A stretch of 64,000 bases of DNA from WTFY01 sp026713925 (GTDB taxonomy: Bacteria; Pseudomonadota; Gammaproteobacteria; UBA4575), in the NCBI GenBank assembly GCA_963662355.1, contig OY759361.1, positions 806,001 through 870,000 of the forward strand. Reading direction: 5' to 3'. The notes beneath the pieces are model-generated. The model ran no database searches, was not told the origin of the DNA, and saw only the letters and a list, made by a program, of their open reading frames with translations. Shown piece after piece: positions 51,311 to 61,276 of this stretch. How positions within the stretch are numbered: position 1 is the stretch's first letter; each line of letters begins with the position of its first letter. A program made the translations under genes and the position numbers.

Positions 51311-53257
51311 ATGAACATCCCGAAGAACTGGAGTCCCCGGCATGCCAGCGAGTACTACCGTGTCCCCAAGTGGGGCATGGGATTTTTTGGTATTAACGCG
51401 GCGGGGCATGTCAGTGTTCATGCCGGCTCCAGTGAGCTGGACCTGTACCAATTGAGCATGGATCTTGAAGAACAGGGGATTGGCTTTCCGGTACTGGTCC
51501 GATTTCCGCAAATTTTGCAGCACATGCTGGACAGGCTATACACAGCTTTCCACGAGGCAATCGCTTTCTGCAACTATGCTGGCGACTATGTTGCTGCCTA
51601 TCCGGTCAAGGTGAACCAGCAGGCTTCGGTTCTCCGGCATTTTCACCAGCAGGACCAGTGGCCGATAGCATTCGAGGTGGGAAGCAAGGCCGAACTGATT
51701 GCCTGCCTGGGGATCCTGCAGACAGGTAACCGGACCATTATCTGCAATGGGTACAAGGATGAGACCTACATACGCCTGGCATTGACTGGCCGGTTGCTTG
51801 GGCACGATGTGATTATTGTTCTGGAAAGTCCGGATGAACTTCAACATGTGATCAAACAGTCGGTCGAGATCAATGTCCAGCCTGTTTTAGGCATGCGGGT
51901 CCGTTTGTCAGCGATTGTGGAGGGCAACTGGCAAAATACAGGGGGCGAACGCTCAAAGTTCGGGCTGACTTCAAGCGAGGTACTGCACCTGCTCAAGGAA
52001 CTGAAGGAAAATGGTGCGTCCGGGTGGATGCGCATGCTGCATTTTCACATGGGTTCGCAGATCCCCTCCTTGAAACATATTCGCGCGGGCATTGAAGAAG
52101 GCATGAGCTATTTTGCAGAGCTTTCCAGACTCGGGATTCACCTCACTCAACTGAACGTGGGCGGAGGCCTTGCCGTGGATTATGAGGGCAGCCGGTCGAA
52201 CTCATATTTTTCAATGAATTACTGCCTCGATGAATACGCCCGTTGCGTGATCAGTATTGTCCATTCCGTTTGTCAGCAACGGAGTGTCCCGCCACCGACT
52301 GTTTTCACAGAAAACGGACGCGCCATGACGGCATGCCACGCGATACTGGTGACCGATGTCATTGACGCTGAGTACAGGCAGGAAAATGTCTCGGACACCA
52401 ATACTGAGTTTCCTGGCGATTCGGGTGATGCATGCGAAAAGCTGAAAGGGCTTGTTGAGGTGTGCCAGCATATCCGCTCCAGTACCGAAGAGCTTGACAG
52501 TGCTGTGGATCATTCGCGTGATTACACCCGGCTGATGCAGGCCGTGAAACAGGTGAACGATGACTTTTCCCGCGCGGCCATTTCCTTGACTGAAAAGGCC
52601 CATGCAGAAAACATTGCACAGGAGGCGTATCGACGGTTATCGAAATTCATGCAGTCCCTGGATGCCAAGTATTGCAATGACCTTGAAGAAAAACTTGTAG
52701 ACAAGTACTTTTGCAATTTTTCCCTGTTTCAGTCAACACCGGACATATGGGGCCTGAATCAGATTTTCCCGATACTGCCGCTGCACCGCCTGGACGAGGC
52801 TCCAACCCGGCAGGTGCGCCTGCATGACCTGACATGTGACTCGGATGGTCAGATTGATCGTTATGTAGTGGGGGACTCGGTCAAACCGTACCTGTCCCTG
52901 CATGAATTCGGTCCGGATCAGAAGTATCTGATAGGTGTATTCCTGATCGGCGCATACCAGGAAATACTCGGCGACATGCACAACCTGTTTGGAGACACCT
53001 GGGCCGTGAATGTAGAGTTGAACCCGGATGGAGCGTACCGGATCTGTGAACACCAGCCAGGTGACACCGTGGAAAAAGTGCTGTCTTGTGTTCACATCGA
53101 TGCGGCTGAAATGCGCCGCACTTGGCGCACCAGGCTTGCCGAGACGAATGCGTCCGAACAGGTTACCGGGCAGGTTTTGGAAGCACTTGAGGCAGCCCTT
53201 CAGGCCTACAGCTATCTGGATTCACCGGCATCGGACAGGGGTGGGAGCATGGGATGA
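51311..53257 (+). CDS. speA: biosynthetic arginine decarboxylase
   Basis: SpeA makes agmatine from arginine, the first step of one putrescine route. The 648-residue PLP enzyme of the alanine-racemase fold shows WSPRHASEYYRVPKWGMGFF, the cofactor lysine in AAYPVKVNQQ (about residue 99), NVGGGLAVDYEG, and the C-terminal cysteine in HDLTCDSDGQID. Length and the N-terminal extension agree with SpeA and distinguish it from LysA-like enzymes. ycgL starts in its stop codon (ATGA overlap). Confidence 0.96.
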   Translation: MNIPKNWSPRHASEYYRVPKWGMGFFGINAAGHVSVHAGSSELDLYQLSMDLEEQGIGFPVLVRFPQILQHMLDRLYTAFHEAIAFCNYAGDYVAAYPVKVNQQASVLRHFHQQDQWPIAFEVGSKAELIACLGILQTGNRTIICNGYKDETYIRLALTGRLLGHDVIIVLESPDELQHVIKQSVEINVQPVLGMRVRLSAIVEGNWQNTGGERSKFGLTSSEVLHLLKELKENGASGWMRMLHFHMGSQIPSLKHIRAGIEEGMSYFAELSRLGIHLTQLNVGGGLAVDYEGSRSNSYFSMNYCLDEYARCVISIVHSVCQQRSVPPPTVFTENGRAMTACHAILVTDVIDAEYRQENVSDTNTEFPGDSGDACEKLKGLVEVCQHIRSSTEELDSAVDHSRDYTRLMQAVKQVNDDFSRAAISLTEKAHAENIAQEAYRRLSKFMQSLDAKYCNDLEEKLVDKYFCNFSLFQSTPDIWGLNQIFPILPLHRLDEAPTRQVRLHDLTCDSDGQIDRYVVGDSVKPYLSLHEFGPDQKYLIGVFLIGAYQEILGDMHNLFGDTWAVNVELNPDGAYRICEHQPGDTVEKVLSCVHIDAAEMRRTWRTRLAETNASEQVTGQVLEALEAALQAYSYLDSPASDRGGSMG

Positions 53258-53499
53258 GATGCTATGTCTACAAGAGCCTGAAAAAATCCGATACATACCT
53301 GTACTTGGGCAGAAAAGACTGTTTTGACGTTGTCCCGGACAGGCTGAGGGGCCTTTTTGGAAAGCCTGATTTTGTTCTGGAGTTCGAATTGACCGAGGGC
53401 CGCACCCTTTCACAGGCCGATGCCGGACAGGTCATGACCAGCTTGAATGAACAGGGTTATTATCTGCAGATGCCATCACAGACCCGTACCTTTGCATAA
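53254..53499 (+). CDS. ycgL: YcgL domain protein
   Basis: An 81-residue YcgL-family protein: MRCYVYKSLKKSDTYLYL at the N-terminus, then FDVVPDRLRGLFG and a GYYLQMP C-terminal segment. The family has an alpha/beta fold of unknown role. It overlaps the speA stop by 4 bases (ATGA), so translation is coupled. The next 137 bases to nadA hold no gene. Confidence 0.85.
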   Translation: MRCYVYKSLKKSDTYLYLGRKDCFDVVPDRLRGLFGKPDFVLEFELTEGRTLSQADAGQVMTSLNEQGYYLQMPSQTRTFA

Positions 53500-53636
53500 G
53501 CGAAAGCGAAGCACCCGACAAGATGCCCAGGGGTTACTTCACGAAGATGTCATGCGATCAGGGGATAGTGCACAGGGGGTAGCCGCAACCCGGTCTGGAG
53601 GTCGATTGCATACACTGGTGCCGGCTGCAGGAATCT

Positions 53637-54692
53637 CTAATGAGCAATAAATTCCAGCATGCGGCGGGTTGAGCGGTGCGCCTTCCTGCGGATTTCCTCA
53701 TCCACGAAAATCTCGTTGTCACCGGATTCCAGCACGGCTTCAAGGTTATGGAGGCCGTTCATGGCCATCCATGGACAATGCGCACAGCTTTTGCATGTAG
53801 CACCTTCACCGGCTGTGGGGGCTTCGATGAAAGTCTTGTCCGGTGCGGCTTTTTTCATCTTGTAGAAAATCCTGTTATCTGTCGCCACGATGAATGCCCG
53901 GTGCGGCAGTTCCTTGGCTGCCTGGATCAGTGCAGTGGTCGAACCGACTACATCGGCAGCCTCGATGACTGCCTCGGGAGACTCGGGATGCACCAGGATG
54001 CCGGCATCCGGGTATTGCGCAATCAGGTCACCCAGTGCACGGGCCTTGAATTCCTCGTGTACAACGCAGGCCCCTTGCCATGAAATCATGCTCGCACCCG
54101 TTACTTTTTCAATATAGCGGCCCAGATGGCGGTCAGGGGCCCAGATAATATCTTTGTCCTGGTCCATCAGGTGGGCAATCACTTTCACGGCAATGCTTGA
54201 AGTCACGACCCAGTCCGCACGGGCCTTGACCTCGGCACTTGTATTGGCATAGACGACAACTTCATGGTCCGGGTGCCGGTCGCAAAACTCACTGAATTCC
54301 CTGGCGGGACAACCGAGATCAAGAGAGCAGGTTGCCTGCAGGGTCGGCATCAGAACCCGTTTTTCCGGGTTCAGTATTTTTGCGGTTTCTCCCATGAAGC
54401 GAACCCCTGCAACGACCAGCGTCGTGGCCTCGTGGCGGCTGCCAAAACGTGCCATCTCCAGTGAGTCGGATACATAGCCTCCGGTTTCTTCAGCGATTTT
54501 TTGCAGGGTTTCATGGGTGTAGTAGTGTGCAATCAGTACTGCATTTTCCTGTTTGAGCAGATGCTTGATGCGGGCGATTTTTTCTTTTCTTTGCTGCGCG
54601 GTGTACACGGGCAGGCGTGACTGGATCACCGCTGTTTCCGGAATGTCTTCCAGGGGGACTGCAAATTCAAGGGATGTATCTGACATATTCAT
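53637..54692 (-). CDS. nadA: quinolinate synthase
   Basis: NadA condenses iminoaspartate with dihydroxyacetone phosphate to quinolinate in NAD synthesis, using a [4Fe-4S] cluster. The 351-residue protein has AHYYTHETLQKIAEETGG and cluster cysteines in CSLDLGCPAREF, in the SWQGACVVHEEF region, and in CKSCAHCPWMAMN. ATG at 54692; a second in-frame ATG is two codons later. It is divergent from the acyl-CoA synthetase gene. Confidence 0.96.
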   Translation of the reverse strand: MNMSDTSLEFAVPLEDIPETAVIQSRLPVYTAQQRKEKIARIKHLLKQENAVLIAHYYTHETLQKIAEETGGYVSDSLEMARFGSRHEATTLVVAGVRFMGETAKILNPEKRVLMPTLQATCSLDLGCPAREFSEFCDRHPDHEVVVYANTSAEVKARADWVVTSSIAVKVIAHLMDQDKDIIWAPDRHLGRYIEKVTGASMISWQGACVVHEEFKARALGDLIAQYPDAGILVHPESPEAVIEAADVVGSTTALIQAAKELPHRAFIVATDNRIFYKMKKAAPDKTFIEAPTAGEGATCKSCAHCPWMAMNGLHNLEAVLESGDNEIFVDEEIRRKAHRSTRRMLEFIAH

Positions 54693-54861
54693 ACAGAAGC
54701 TTTATATTTGTTCCTTATAAAGGCGCAAAAGGCGTAAATCAAGTTTGACCCTCCGCTCTCGGGAGATTTGACGGGTGTACAATGAAGGCCATAGAAAATA
54801 ATTATCATAATGCGGGTTCCCTCGCTTGGCGCGAAAGACCGCACGGTCCACCTATTTCCGG

Positions 54862-56676
54862 ATGAAACAAGCTGACAGCATCACTCCCGACGTCGCATTG
54901 ACCTTGCCTGGGCTGCTCTGCGAACGTGTGACGCGTACTCCGCACTCACGGGCCTACGGCTTCTACGATGACGAGACCCGGTGCTGGGAAAGCCTGACCT
55001 GGCAGCAGGTTGCACACGGTGCAGCAGGGATCCAGGCCGCCCTGCGCAGTGAACGGCTGGGCATGGGGGAGCGCGTGGCAGTCATGCTGCGGAATTGCCC
55101 GGAATGGATCATGTTCGATATGGCCGCACTGGGCATGGGCCTGGTGACAGTACCCCTGTATACGAATGACCGGCCGGAAAACGTAGCCTACATTGTCGAG
55201 AATGCTGGCATCAAGGTGATACTCGTTCAGAATCAGCGTCAGTGGCGGCAGCTGTCGCAGATCCCAAGCATCCGTGAGGCGCTGCAATGCGTCGTCAGCG
55301 TCGCTCCGGTGACATATGCCGAGGATGACGATACCCGCCTGGTCCATCTGCATGACTGGCTGGATGGCGATGTGCACGGCAGATATCAGTCCGTATCCCG
55401 GCAGAGCGAAGAGCTTGCCACGATCGTCTATACCTCGGGTACCACAGGCCGTCCCAAGGGGGTTATGCTCAGCCATCAAAACATACTGTCCAATGCGCAT
55501 GCCGCCTTGCAGTGTGCAGAGTTCGTTGAGCAGGACGTGTTTTTGTCTTTTTTACCCCTGTCGCACGCCCTGGAACGCACGGCAGGCTGTTTCATGCCCA
55601 TGATGGCCAACATGACGGTATGTTTTGCCCGTTCGATTCAGCAGCTGGCACAGGACCTGCAGGAAGTGTGTCCGACTGTTTTCGTATCGGTGCCACGCAT
55701 TTACGAGATGATCTATGCAAAAATTCTGAGCCAGGTGGCGCAACAGTCATCCTTGAGGAAAAGGGTGTTTGCATGGACACAGCAAACCGGCTGGCGGCGG
55801 TTTGAGTACAAGACAGGCAAGGCCGGGTGGCGCTGGAGCCTGTTGGCATGGCCACTGCTGAATTACCTGGTGGCTGCAAAAATCAGCCGGAGACTGGGTG
55901 GAAGACTGCGGTTTGCAATTGTCGGCGGTGCAGCACTGGACAAAACCATCACGCGGTTTTTTATCAGCCTTGGTATACCGCTTTACCAGGGCTACGGCAT
56001 GACAGAAAGCAGTCCTGTTATCAGCGTAGGTCGTCCGGATGCCAATGACCCGTTCAGTATCGGCAAGGCGTTACCGGGCATCGAGATCAGGCTTGGCGAA
56101 GGCGGTGAGTTGTGTACACGCAGCGACTGCGTGATGCTGGGGTATTACAACGATCTGCAGGCGACTGAGCAGGTGATCGATGCCGAAGGGTGGTTGCACA
56201 CAGGTGATATCGTGCACATCAGCGACGAGGGGTATCTGTATATCACAGGCAGAATCAAGGACATCATTGTTCTGGCTAATGCCGAGAAGGTCTCACCCCA
56301 GGACATGGAGACCGCAATTTGTACCGATCCCCTGTTTGAGCAGGTCATGATTCTGGGTGAAGGCCGGGCTTTTCTGTCTGCTCTCGTGGTCCTGAATGAA
56401 ACGCAATGGGAGCTTCTTGCAGAGGATCTGGGGCTTGAAAGTCAGGCACGGGAAAGCCTGCGCGACAGTGCCGCACACAGGCATGTACTGCGGTGTTTGG
56501 CCAGATGCCTGAGGGAGTTTCCCGGGTATGCCCAGGTACGCAGGGCATGCCTGTACCTGGACCCCTGGACGATTGAAAACGGTTTGCTTACTCCGACTTT
56601 GAAAATCAGGAGAACACAGCTGGTGAGGCAGTTTGCAGAAGACATCGATGCGATGTATGCGTCCCTTGCAGTATGA
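54862..56676 (+). CDS. long-chain acyl-CoA synthetase (AMP-forming)
   Basis: A 604-residue ANL-superfamily enzyme that adenylates fatty acids and makes CoA thioesters. The AMP-binding P-loop is YTSGTTGRPKGVMLSH, A5 is YGMTESSPVIS, and the hinge region GRIKDIIVLANAEKVSP is followed by a small C-terminal domain. It groups with bacterial FadD15/FAA1-like enzymes that have an insertion around residue 320. The start is uncertain: ATG 54862 is used; a TTG at 54826 adds 12 basic residues. AT-rich sequence upstream (AAATAATTATCATAAT) may be a promoter or weak Fur site. Confidence 0.88.
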   Translation: MKQADSITPDVALTLPGLLCERVTRTPHSRAYGFYDDETRCWESLTWQQVAHGAAGIQAALRSERLGMGERVAVMLRNCPEWIMFDMAALGMGLVTVPLYTNDRPENVAYIVENAGIKVILVQNQRQWRQLSQIPSIREALQCVVSVAPVTYAEDDDTRLVHLHDWLDGDVHGRYQSVSRQSEELATIVYTSGTTGRPKGVMLSHQNILSNAHAALQCAEFVEQDVFLSFLPLSHALERTAGCFMPMMANMTVCFARSIQQLAQDLQEVCPTVFVSVPRIYEMIYAKILSQVAQQSSLRKRVFAWTQQTGWRRFEYKTGKAGWRWSLLAWPLLNYLVAAKISRRLGGRLRFAIVGGAALDKTITRFFISLGIPLYQGYGMTESSPVISVGRPDANDPFSIGKALPGIEIRLGEGGELCTRSDCVMLGYYNDLQATEQVIDAEGWLHTGDIVHISDEGYLYITGRIKDIIVLANAEKVSPQDMETAICTDPLFEQVMILGEGRAFLSALVVLNETQWELLAEDLGLESQARESLRDSAAHRHVLRCLARCLREFPGYAQVRRACLYLDPWTIENGLLTPTLKIRRTQLVRQFAEDIDAMYASLAV

Positions 56677-56707
56677 ATCGCGCGCGCGGCCAGCCGTCAC
56701 TCAAGCG

Positions 56708-57241
56708 CTACTGTTTCGCTTGCATCAATATTGTGTCGATCTGGTTGGTGCGCAGGTTTTTTCGTGTTTCCTCCAGGGCTTGGCGGTCATTGGAAGGCCC
56801 GATTCGGACCCGGTGCCATGTAATGTCGTTTACTTCCACGGACTGGATATGAGCCTCAATTCCCAGCAGTGCCAGGCGTGCCTTGAGACTGTCAGCCTCG
56901 TCGAACTGTTTGAATGAACCTGCCTGCAGCAAGTAACCGCCCTTGTGTTCAGGACGGCGTGCCGGTTTGACAGGCTCTTCGCCTTGCAGGGTGATTTCAT
57001 CTTGCGGGATGATGATTTCCAGTTCGGGCAGCAGCGTGTAGAAATCGAATTTCCTTTTTTCCAGGGATTCTGCAGGTTTTACGGCTTCTTGTGTAACCGC
57101 CCGGTTTTTGCCGGCATACCAGCCGTCAATGTCGATTGACATGGCAATGCCGATTCCTGAAATGATTCCCAACCCCAGCCAGGCCCAGGCCGGAAAGAGA
57201 CGGCCTCGCCTGGCAGGTTTTCGTTTTTTTCTTACAGCCAT
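56708..57241 (-). CDS. SPOR domain protein (FtsN-like)
   Basis: A 177-residue bitopic protein: a basic N-terminus (RKKRKPARRG), one membrane helix (about residues 20-36), a linker, and a C-terminal SPOR domain (about 100-175) with LLQAGSFKQFDEADSLKARL and HRVRIGPSNDR. SPOR domains bind denuded septal peptidoglycan, so a division-site role is likely. It follows argS by 8 bases on the minus strand, as in many gammaproteobacteria (priA-argS-SPOR). Confidence 0.9.
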   Translation of the reverse strand: MAVRKKRKPARRGRLFPAWAWLGLGIISGIGIAMSIDIDGWYAGKNRAVTQEAVKPAESLEKRKFDFYTLLPELEIIIPQDEITLQGEEPVKPARRPEHKGGYLLQAGSFKQFDEADSLKARLALLGIEAHIQSVEVNDITWHRVRIGPSNDRQALEETRKNLRTNQIDTILMQAKQ

Positions 57242-57249
57242 GATTTTCC

Positions 57250-58995
57250 CTACATTTGTTCAGGTGCGCTGACATCAAGCAGGGTCAAGCCGTTGCTCAG
57301 CACGATTTGTGTTGCCCGGATCAGCTTGAGGCGGGCATTGCGCAGCGCAGTGTCCGCCACCAGTACCTGGTGAGCGTTATAGAAGCTGTGAAAGGCATTT
57401 GCAAGGCTGCGCAGGTAACCAACCACGACGTGGGGGGCAAACTGGTCAGCAGCTGCCTGTACGTTTTCCGGGAACTGGGTCAGCAGTTTGACCAGGTCTG
57501 TTTCATGTTTCCGGGTCAGGAGCGCGGCATCTGCCCCGATCAGCCCGCCATCCGGTACAGGCGGGTCAGCCTGCCTGAGGATGCTGCAGATCCTTGCATG
57601 TGCGTATTGTACATAGTAGACGGGGTTGTCCTGTGTTTTCGAGGTGGCCAGGTCCAGGTCAAAGTCCAGATGCTGTTCACATTTGCGCATCACGTAGAAA
57701 AAACGCGCGGCGTCCGTGCCAACCTGCTTGCGCAATTGCCGCAGCGTCACGAATTCCCCGGAGCGGGTGGACATGGCGAGTTTTTCCCCGGCCTCGTACA
57801 GGTTGGCAAATTGCACCAGCAGGACGTGCAGGCGGCCCGGGTCTTTGCCCAGGGCCTGCATGGCCGCGCGCACACGCGGAATATAGCCGTGGTGGTCGGC
57901 TCCCCAGATGTTGATCAACTGGTCAAAGCCGCGCTCATACTTGTCCAGGTGATAGGCGATGTCTGATGTGAAGTAGGTCGGCTGGCCGTTTTCGCGTACC
58001 AGCACACGGTCTTTTTCGTCACCGAAGGCCGTACTGGCAAACCACAAGGCACCGTCTTTCAGGTAGGTGTGCCCGCCTTCAGTCAGGGTGTCGAGCACAA
58101 CCTGTATCCTGGCCCGGGTCAGTGACCGTTCCGAATACCACCGGTCGAACGTGACGGCAAAATGTTCCAGGTCATTCCGGATGTCATCTGCGATGATATC
58201 CAGTGCCCGCCCGCGAAACGTTCCATATTCATTTTCCGTGAGCAGCAGCTTGGCCTGGCCGATCACCGCATCGATGCAGGCTTCCGGGTCGATCTGCTCA
58301 CAGTCATCCTGCAAGGACTGTATCGATTCTGCAGGGTGCAGGAATGCCTCACTGAATTCGCGATGCACGGAGGCTGCAATATCCCAGATATAGTCACCCT
58401 GGTAGGCGCTGTCCGGGAAGCGCAGTGTCTGCCCGCAGAGTTCAAGGTACCTGAGCCATACCGAGACTGCCAGGATATCCACCTGGCGACCCGAATCGTT
58501 GACATAGTATTCGCGTCGTACCTCATTGCCTGTCGCTTCGAGCAGGTTGGCTATGGTTGCCCCGTATGCGGCCCCTCGTCCATGTCCAATATGCAGGGGT
58601 CCGGTAGGATTTGCCGAAACAAATTCAACCAGTATCTTCCTGTTCGTGCACGCTGTGCGCCCGCCAAACCGGTCTTCCTGTTGAATGACCTGGTCCAGTA
58701 TTCCTACTTCGGCACCGGCACGCAGATAGAAATTTATGAATCCGGGACCGGCGGTTTCGATTTTTGCGATGCCGGAACTCTCGGGGATCTGCGCGGCGAT
58801 CTTTTCAGCCAGCACGTGCGCAGGAATGCCGGCGGATTTGGACAGCCGGAGCGCCAGGCTGGAGGCAAAGTCCCCATGGGCCTTGTCCTTGCTGCGCGTG
58901 ATCCGGGTATCGGCGCTCAGGTCCGCAGGCAACTCCCCTGCAGTTTGCAAGCGGGACACCGCAGCGGCCAGCAGTTTCGAGATGTGCGCTTGCAT
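57250..58995 (-). CDS. argS: arginyl-tRNA synthetase
   Basis: A 581-residue class I synthetase. The HIGH motif is in PTGPLHIGHGRGAAYG (about residue 135), and the second signature is AMSTRSGEFVTL, the form of KMSKS used in this enzyme group. The N-terminal Add-1 domain for tRNA D-loop recognition precedes them. The start is the ATG at 58995, where family homology begins (MQAHISKLL); codons further upstream would run into the end of priA. Second gene after priA. Confidence 0.96.
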   Translation of the reverse strand: MQAHISKLLAAAVSRLQTAGELPADLSADTRITRSKDKAHGDFASSLALRLSKSAGIPAHVLAEKIAAQIPESSGIAKIETAGPGFINFYLRAGAEVGILDQVIQQEDRFGGRTACTNRKILVEFVSANPTGPLHIGHGRGAAYGATIANLLEATGNEVRREYYVNDSGRQVDILAVSVWLRYLELCGQTLRFPDSAYQGDYIWDIAASVHREFSEAFLHPAESIQSLQDDCEQIDPEACIDAVIGQAKLLLTENEYGTFRGRALDIIADDIRNDLEHFAVTFDRWYSERSLTRARIQVVLDTLTEGGHTYLKDGALWFASTAFGDEKDRVLVRENGQPTYFTSDIAYHLDKYERGFDQLINIWGADHHGYIPRVRAAMQALGKDPGRLHVLLVQFANLYEAGEKLAMSTRSGEFVTLRQLRKQVGTDAARFFYVMRKCEQHLDFDLDLATSKTQDNPVYYVQYAHARICSILRQADPPVPDGGLIGADAALLTRKHETDLVKLLTQFPENVQAAADQFAPHVVVGYLRSLANAFHSFYNAHQVLVADTALRNARLKLIRATQIVLSNGLTLLDVSAPEQM

Positions 58996-59080
58996 GAGAG
59001 GGATTATCCTGTGGGAAGGCTGCATTGTACCCAAATGCATGCATCCTGCACAAAATTCGGGGGATGCTGTCCTGGTCCCT

Positions 59081-61276
59081 TCAGCCTGTTTCGAGCGGGT
59101 CCACCTCGATGGTCCAGCGCACGCGTTTTGCAAGCGGGTGCTGCTGGATGAGTTCAGCCCAGTTCTTTTGCCGGGCACTCCTGCTTGAGGCGATGGCCAC
59201 CACCAGGCTTTGATACATGCCGGCCTTGCGTTCGAGGTTTGCAGGAATGGGTCCGAACAGGTTCAGCCCGGATGCGCCTGCGCACAGCATGGAGGATTTG
59301 ACGTCCTGGAGAAACCGGTAGGTCAGGTCCTGCTGGTGCGCACGTGCGCGTATCAGCAGCATGAAGGTATACGGCGGCAGCCCGCAGCTTTCACGTTGTT
59401 TGAGAACCTCCTCGGAAAATTCCCGGTATCCGCGGGTTAACAGACAGTTCAGCAGGGGGTGTTCGGGTTGATGGGTCTGAAGCAGCACCTTGCCTTTATG
59501 CAGTGAACGTCCAGCCCTGCCTGAAACCTGCACGATCAGCTGTGCGAGGTGTTCTGTCGCCCGGAAGTCGCTGCTTAGCAGCCCGTGATCAACGTTCAGG
59601 ATGCCAACAAGCGTCACGTTGGGAAAATCGTGTCCTTTGGTGAGCATTTGCGTGCCGATGATAATTTGATATGTACCCTTGCGGATATCATCCAGCCTGT
59701 CCTGCAGGGTGTTCTTCCCGCGCGTGCTGTCCCGGTCAATGCGCACCATGGCCGTGTTCGGGAAAATTTCCCTGAGCCTGTCTTCTATTCGCTGCGTCCC
59801 TTCACCAAGGAAAAGGATATTTTCTGAATTGCATTGTGGGCATGCAGCCGGGACTTGTTCCTGATTCAGGCAATGGTGGCACTTGAGGATGTTCTGTTTT
59901 TTGTAGAAAACCATGTGCGCATTGCAGCGTGAGCACTCTGCAGTCCAGGCACATTCATGACACAGCAGGAAGGGAGCGTATCCGCGTCGGTTCAGAAAAA
60001 GCAAGACCTGGTGACGGTTCATGAGTTCAGCATCGATGGCCTGAATCAGTTCACTGGACAGCCCGTCTGTAACCGGCTTGGATCGCAGGTCGATCAGCTT
60101 GACCTGTGGGATTTTGGCCCGTTTCGCCCGTTTGCTCAGGACGATTCTCTGGTAGTGGCTGCGATGGACATTGTGCTGGCTTTCCAGGGAAGGGGTAGCG
60201 CTGCCCAGGACAACCGGGACAGACAGTTGCTTGGCCCGGTAGATCGCGACATCACGTGCGTTATACAAAAGGCCATCCTGCTGCTTGAATGACAGGTCAT
60301 GTTCCTCGTCCACCACGATCAGGCCAAGGTTCTTGAAAGACAGGAATACGGCCGAACGGGTGCCGACCACGATGTCTGCTTTCCCTGTGCTGGCCTGCAG
60401 CCATGCCTGTGCCCGTTCGCCTGCATTCAGGTCCGAATGCATCCGTGCAACCGGCACATTCAGTCTGGTCTCAATCCTGCGCACCAGTTGCGGGGTCAGG
60501 CCGATCTCCGGTACAAGGATGAGTACCTGTCGCCCATGGCGGATCACGTCTTTTGCAAGGGCCAGGTATACCTCGGTTTTGCCACTGCCGGTTACACCGG
60601 CCAACAGGTAGGTTCCGAATTCCTGCATGTTCCGGCAAATCTGCTCATAGGCATGCTGTTGTTCCGGATTCAAGATCAGGGGCTGTGCCCGGGTATTCGG
60701 GGTTCTGGCCAAGGTCTGCTCATGTATGATCTCCTCGACCAGGCCTTTTCCAATCAGGGCACGAACAGCCGGTCGCCAGTGGGTCATGCGGGCATTCATT
60801 TCACCTGAGCTTAACCCCCCGGGGTGGGACTGGATCAGTTCAAGTACCTGGCGCTGTTTCGGGGCATTGTGCAAGACCTGTCCGCCAGCCTGATCTGTGT
60901 AGGCCCGGTAGATCGTGCAGGTCGCAGCGGTGATGCGCCGGTTTTTGCGCAGCACACCGGGCAGGGCGGCACTGAACACCTCGCCAGGTGGCTGCTGATA
61001 ATAACTGGCGGTCCAGAACAGCACTTTTTGCAGTACGGGGTCAAATACCGGTTCGTCATCCAGTATTTCCAGAACAGCTTTCAGCTTGCCAGGAGGCAGT
61101 GAGGGGCTGCGGTGTTTCTCGACCACAATGCCAACGAGTGTTTGTTTGCCGAAAGGTACCCTTGCACGCACCCCTATCCGGATATCTCCAAATTTTGGCT
61201 GCGCAGGAAGCCGGTATTCGAAATACCGGTACAGCGGCACAGGCAGGGCAAGTTTTAAAATCGGGGGTGATGACAT
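59081..61276 (-). CDS. priA: primosomal protein N' (replication restart helicase PriA)
   Basis: PriA restarts stalled forks by loading the replisome at D-loops. The 731-residue protein has the N-terminal 3'-end-binding domain (ALPVPLYRYFEYRLP), Walker A GVTGSGKTEVYLALA (about residue 230), the DEEH box (IVVDEEHDLSFKQ), and the zinc-binding cysteines CHECAWTAECSRC and CHHC...CPQC. The ATG at 61276 fits family starts better than one 20 codons upstream. The promoter should lie in the DnaA-box-containing spacer. Confidence 0.96.
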   Translation of the reverse strand: MSSPPILKLALPVPLYRYFEYRLPAQPKFGDIRIGVRARVPFGKQTLVGIVVEKHRSPSLPPGKLKAVLEILDDEPVFDPVLQKVLFWTASYYQQPPGEVFSAALPGVLRKNRRITAATCTIYRAYTDQAGGQVLHNAPKQRQVLELIQSHPGGLSSGEMNARMTHWRPAVRALIGKGLVEEIIHEQTLARTPNTRAQPLILNPEQQHAYEQICRNMQEFGTYLLAGVTGSGKTEVYLALAKDVIRHGRQVLILVPEIGLTPQLVRRIETRLNVPVARMHSDLNAGERAQAWLQASTGKADIVVGTRSAVFLSFKNLGLIVVDEEHDLSFKQQDGLLYNARDVAIYRAKQLSVPVVLGSATPSLESQHNVHRSHYQRIVLSKRAKRAKIPQVKLIDLRSKPVTDGLSSELIQAIDAELMNRHQVLLFLNRRGYAPFLLCHECAWTAECSRCNAHMVFYKKQNILKCHHCLNQEQVPAACPQCNSENILFLGEGTQRIEDRLREIFPNTAMVRIDRDSTRGKNTLQDRLDDIRKGTYQIIIGTQMLTKGHDFPNVTLVGILNVDHGLLSSDFRATEHLAQLIVQVSGRAGRSLHKGKVLLQTHQPEHPLLNCLLTRGYREFSEEVLKQRESCGLPPYTFMLLIRARAHQQDLTYRFLQDVKSSMLCAGASGLNLFGPIPANLERKAGMYQSLVVAIASSRSARQKNWAELIQQHPLAKRVRWTIEVDPLETG

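Noticed and set aside
54795..54811. Fur-like AT-rich site between nadA and the acyl-CoA synthetase
   Set aside because: It matches only about 10 of 14 consensus positions in an AT-rich promoter region, and neither gene is a usual Fur target.
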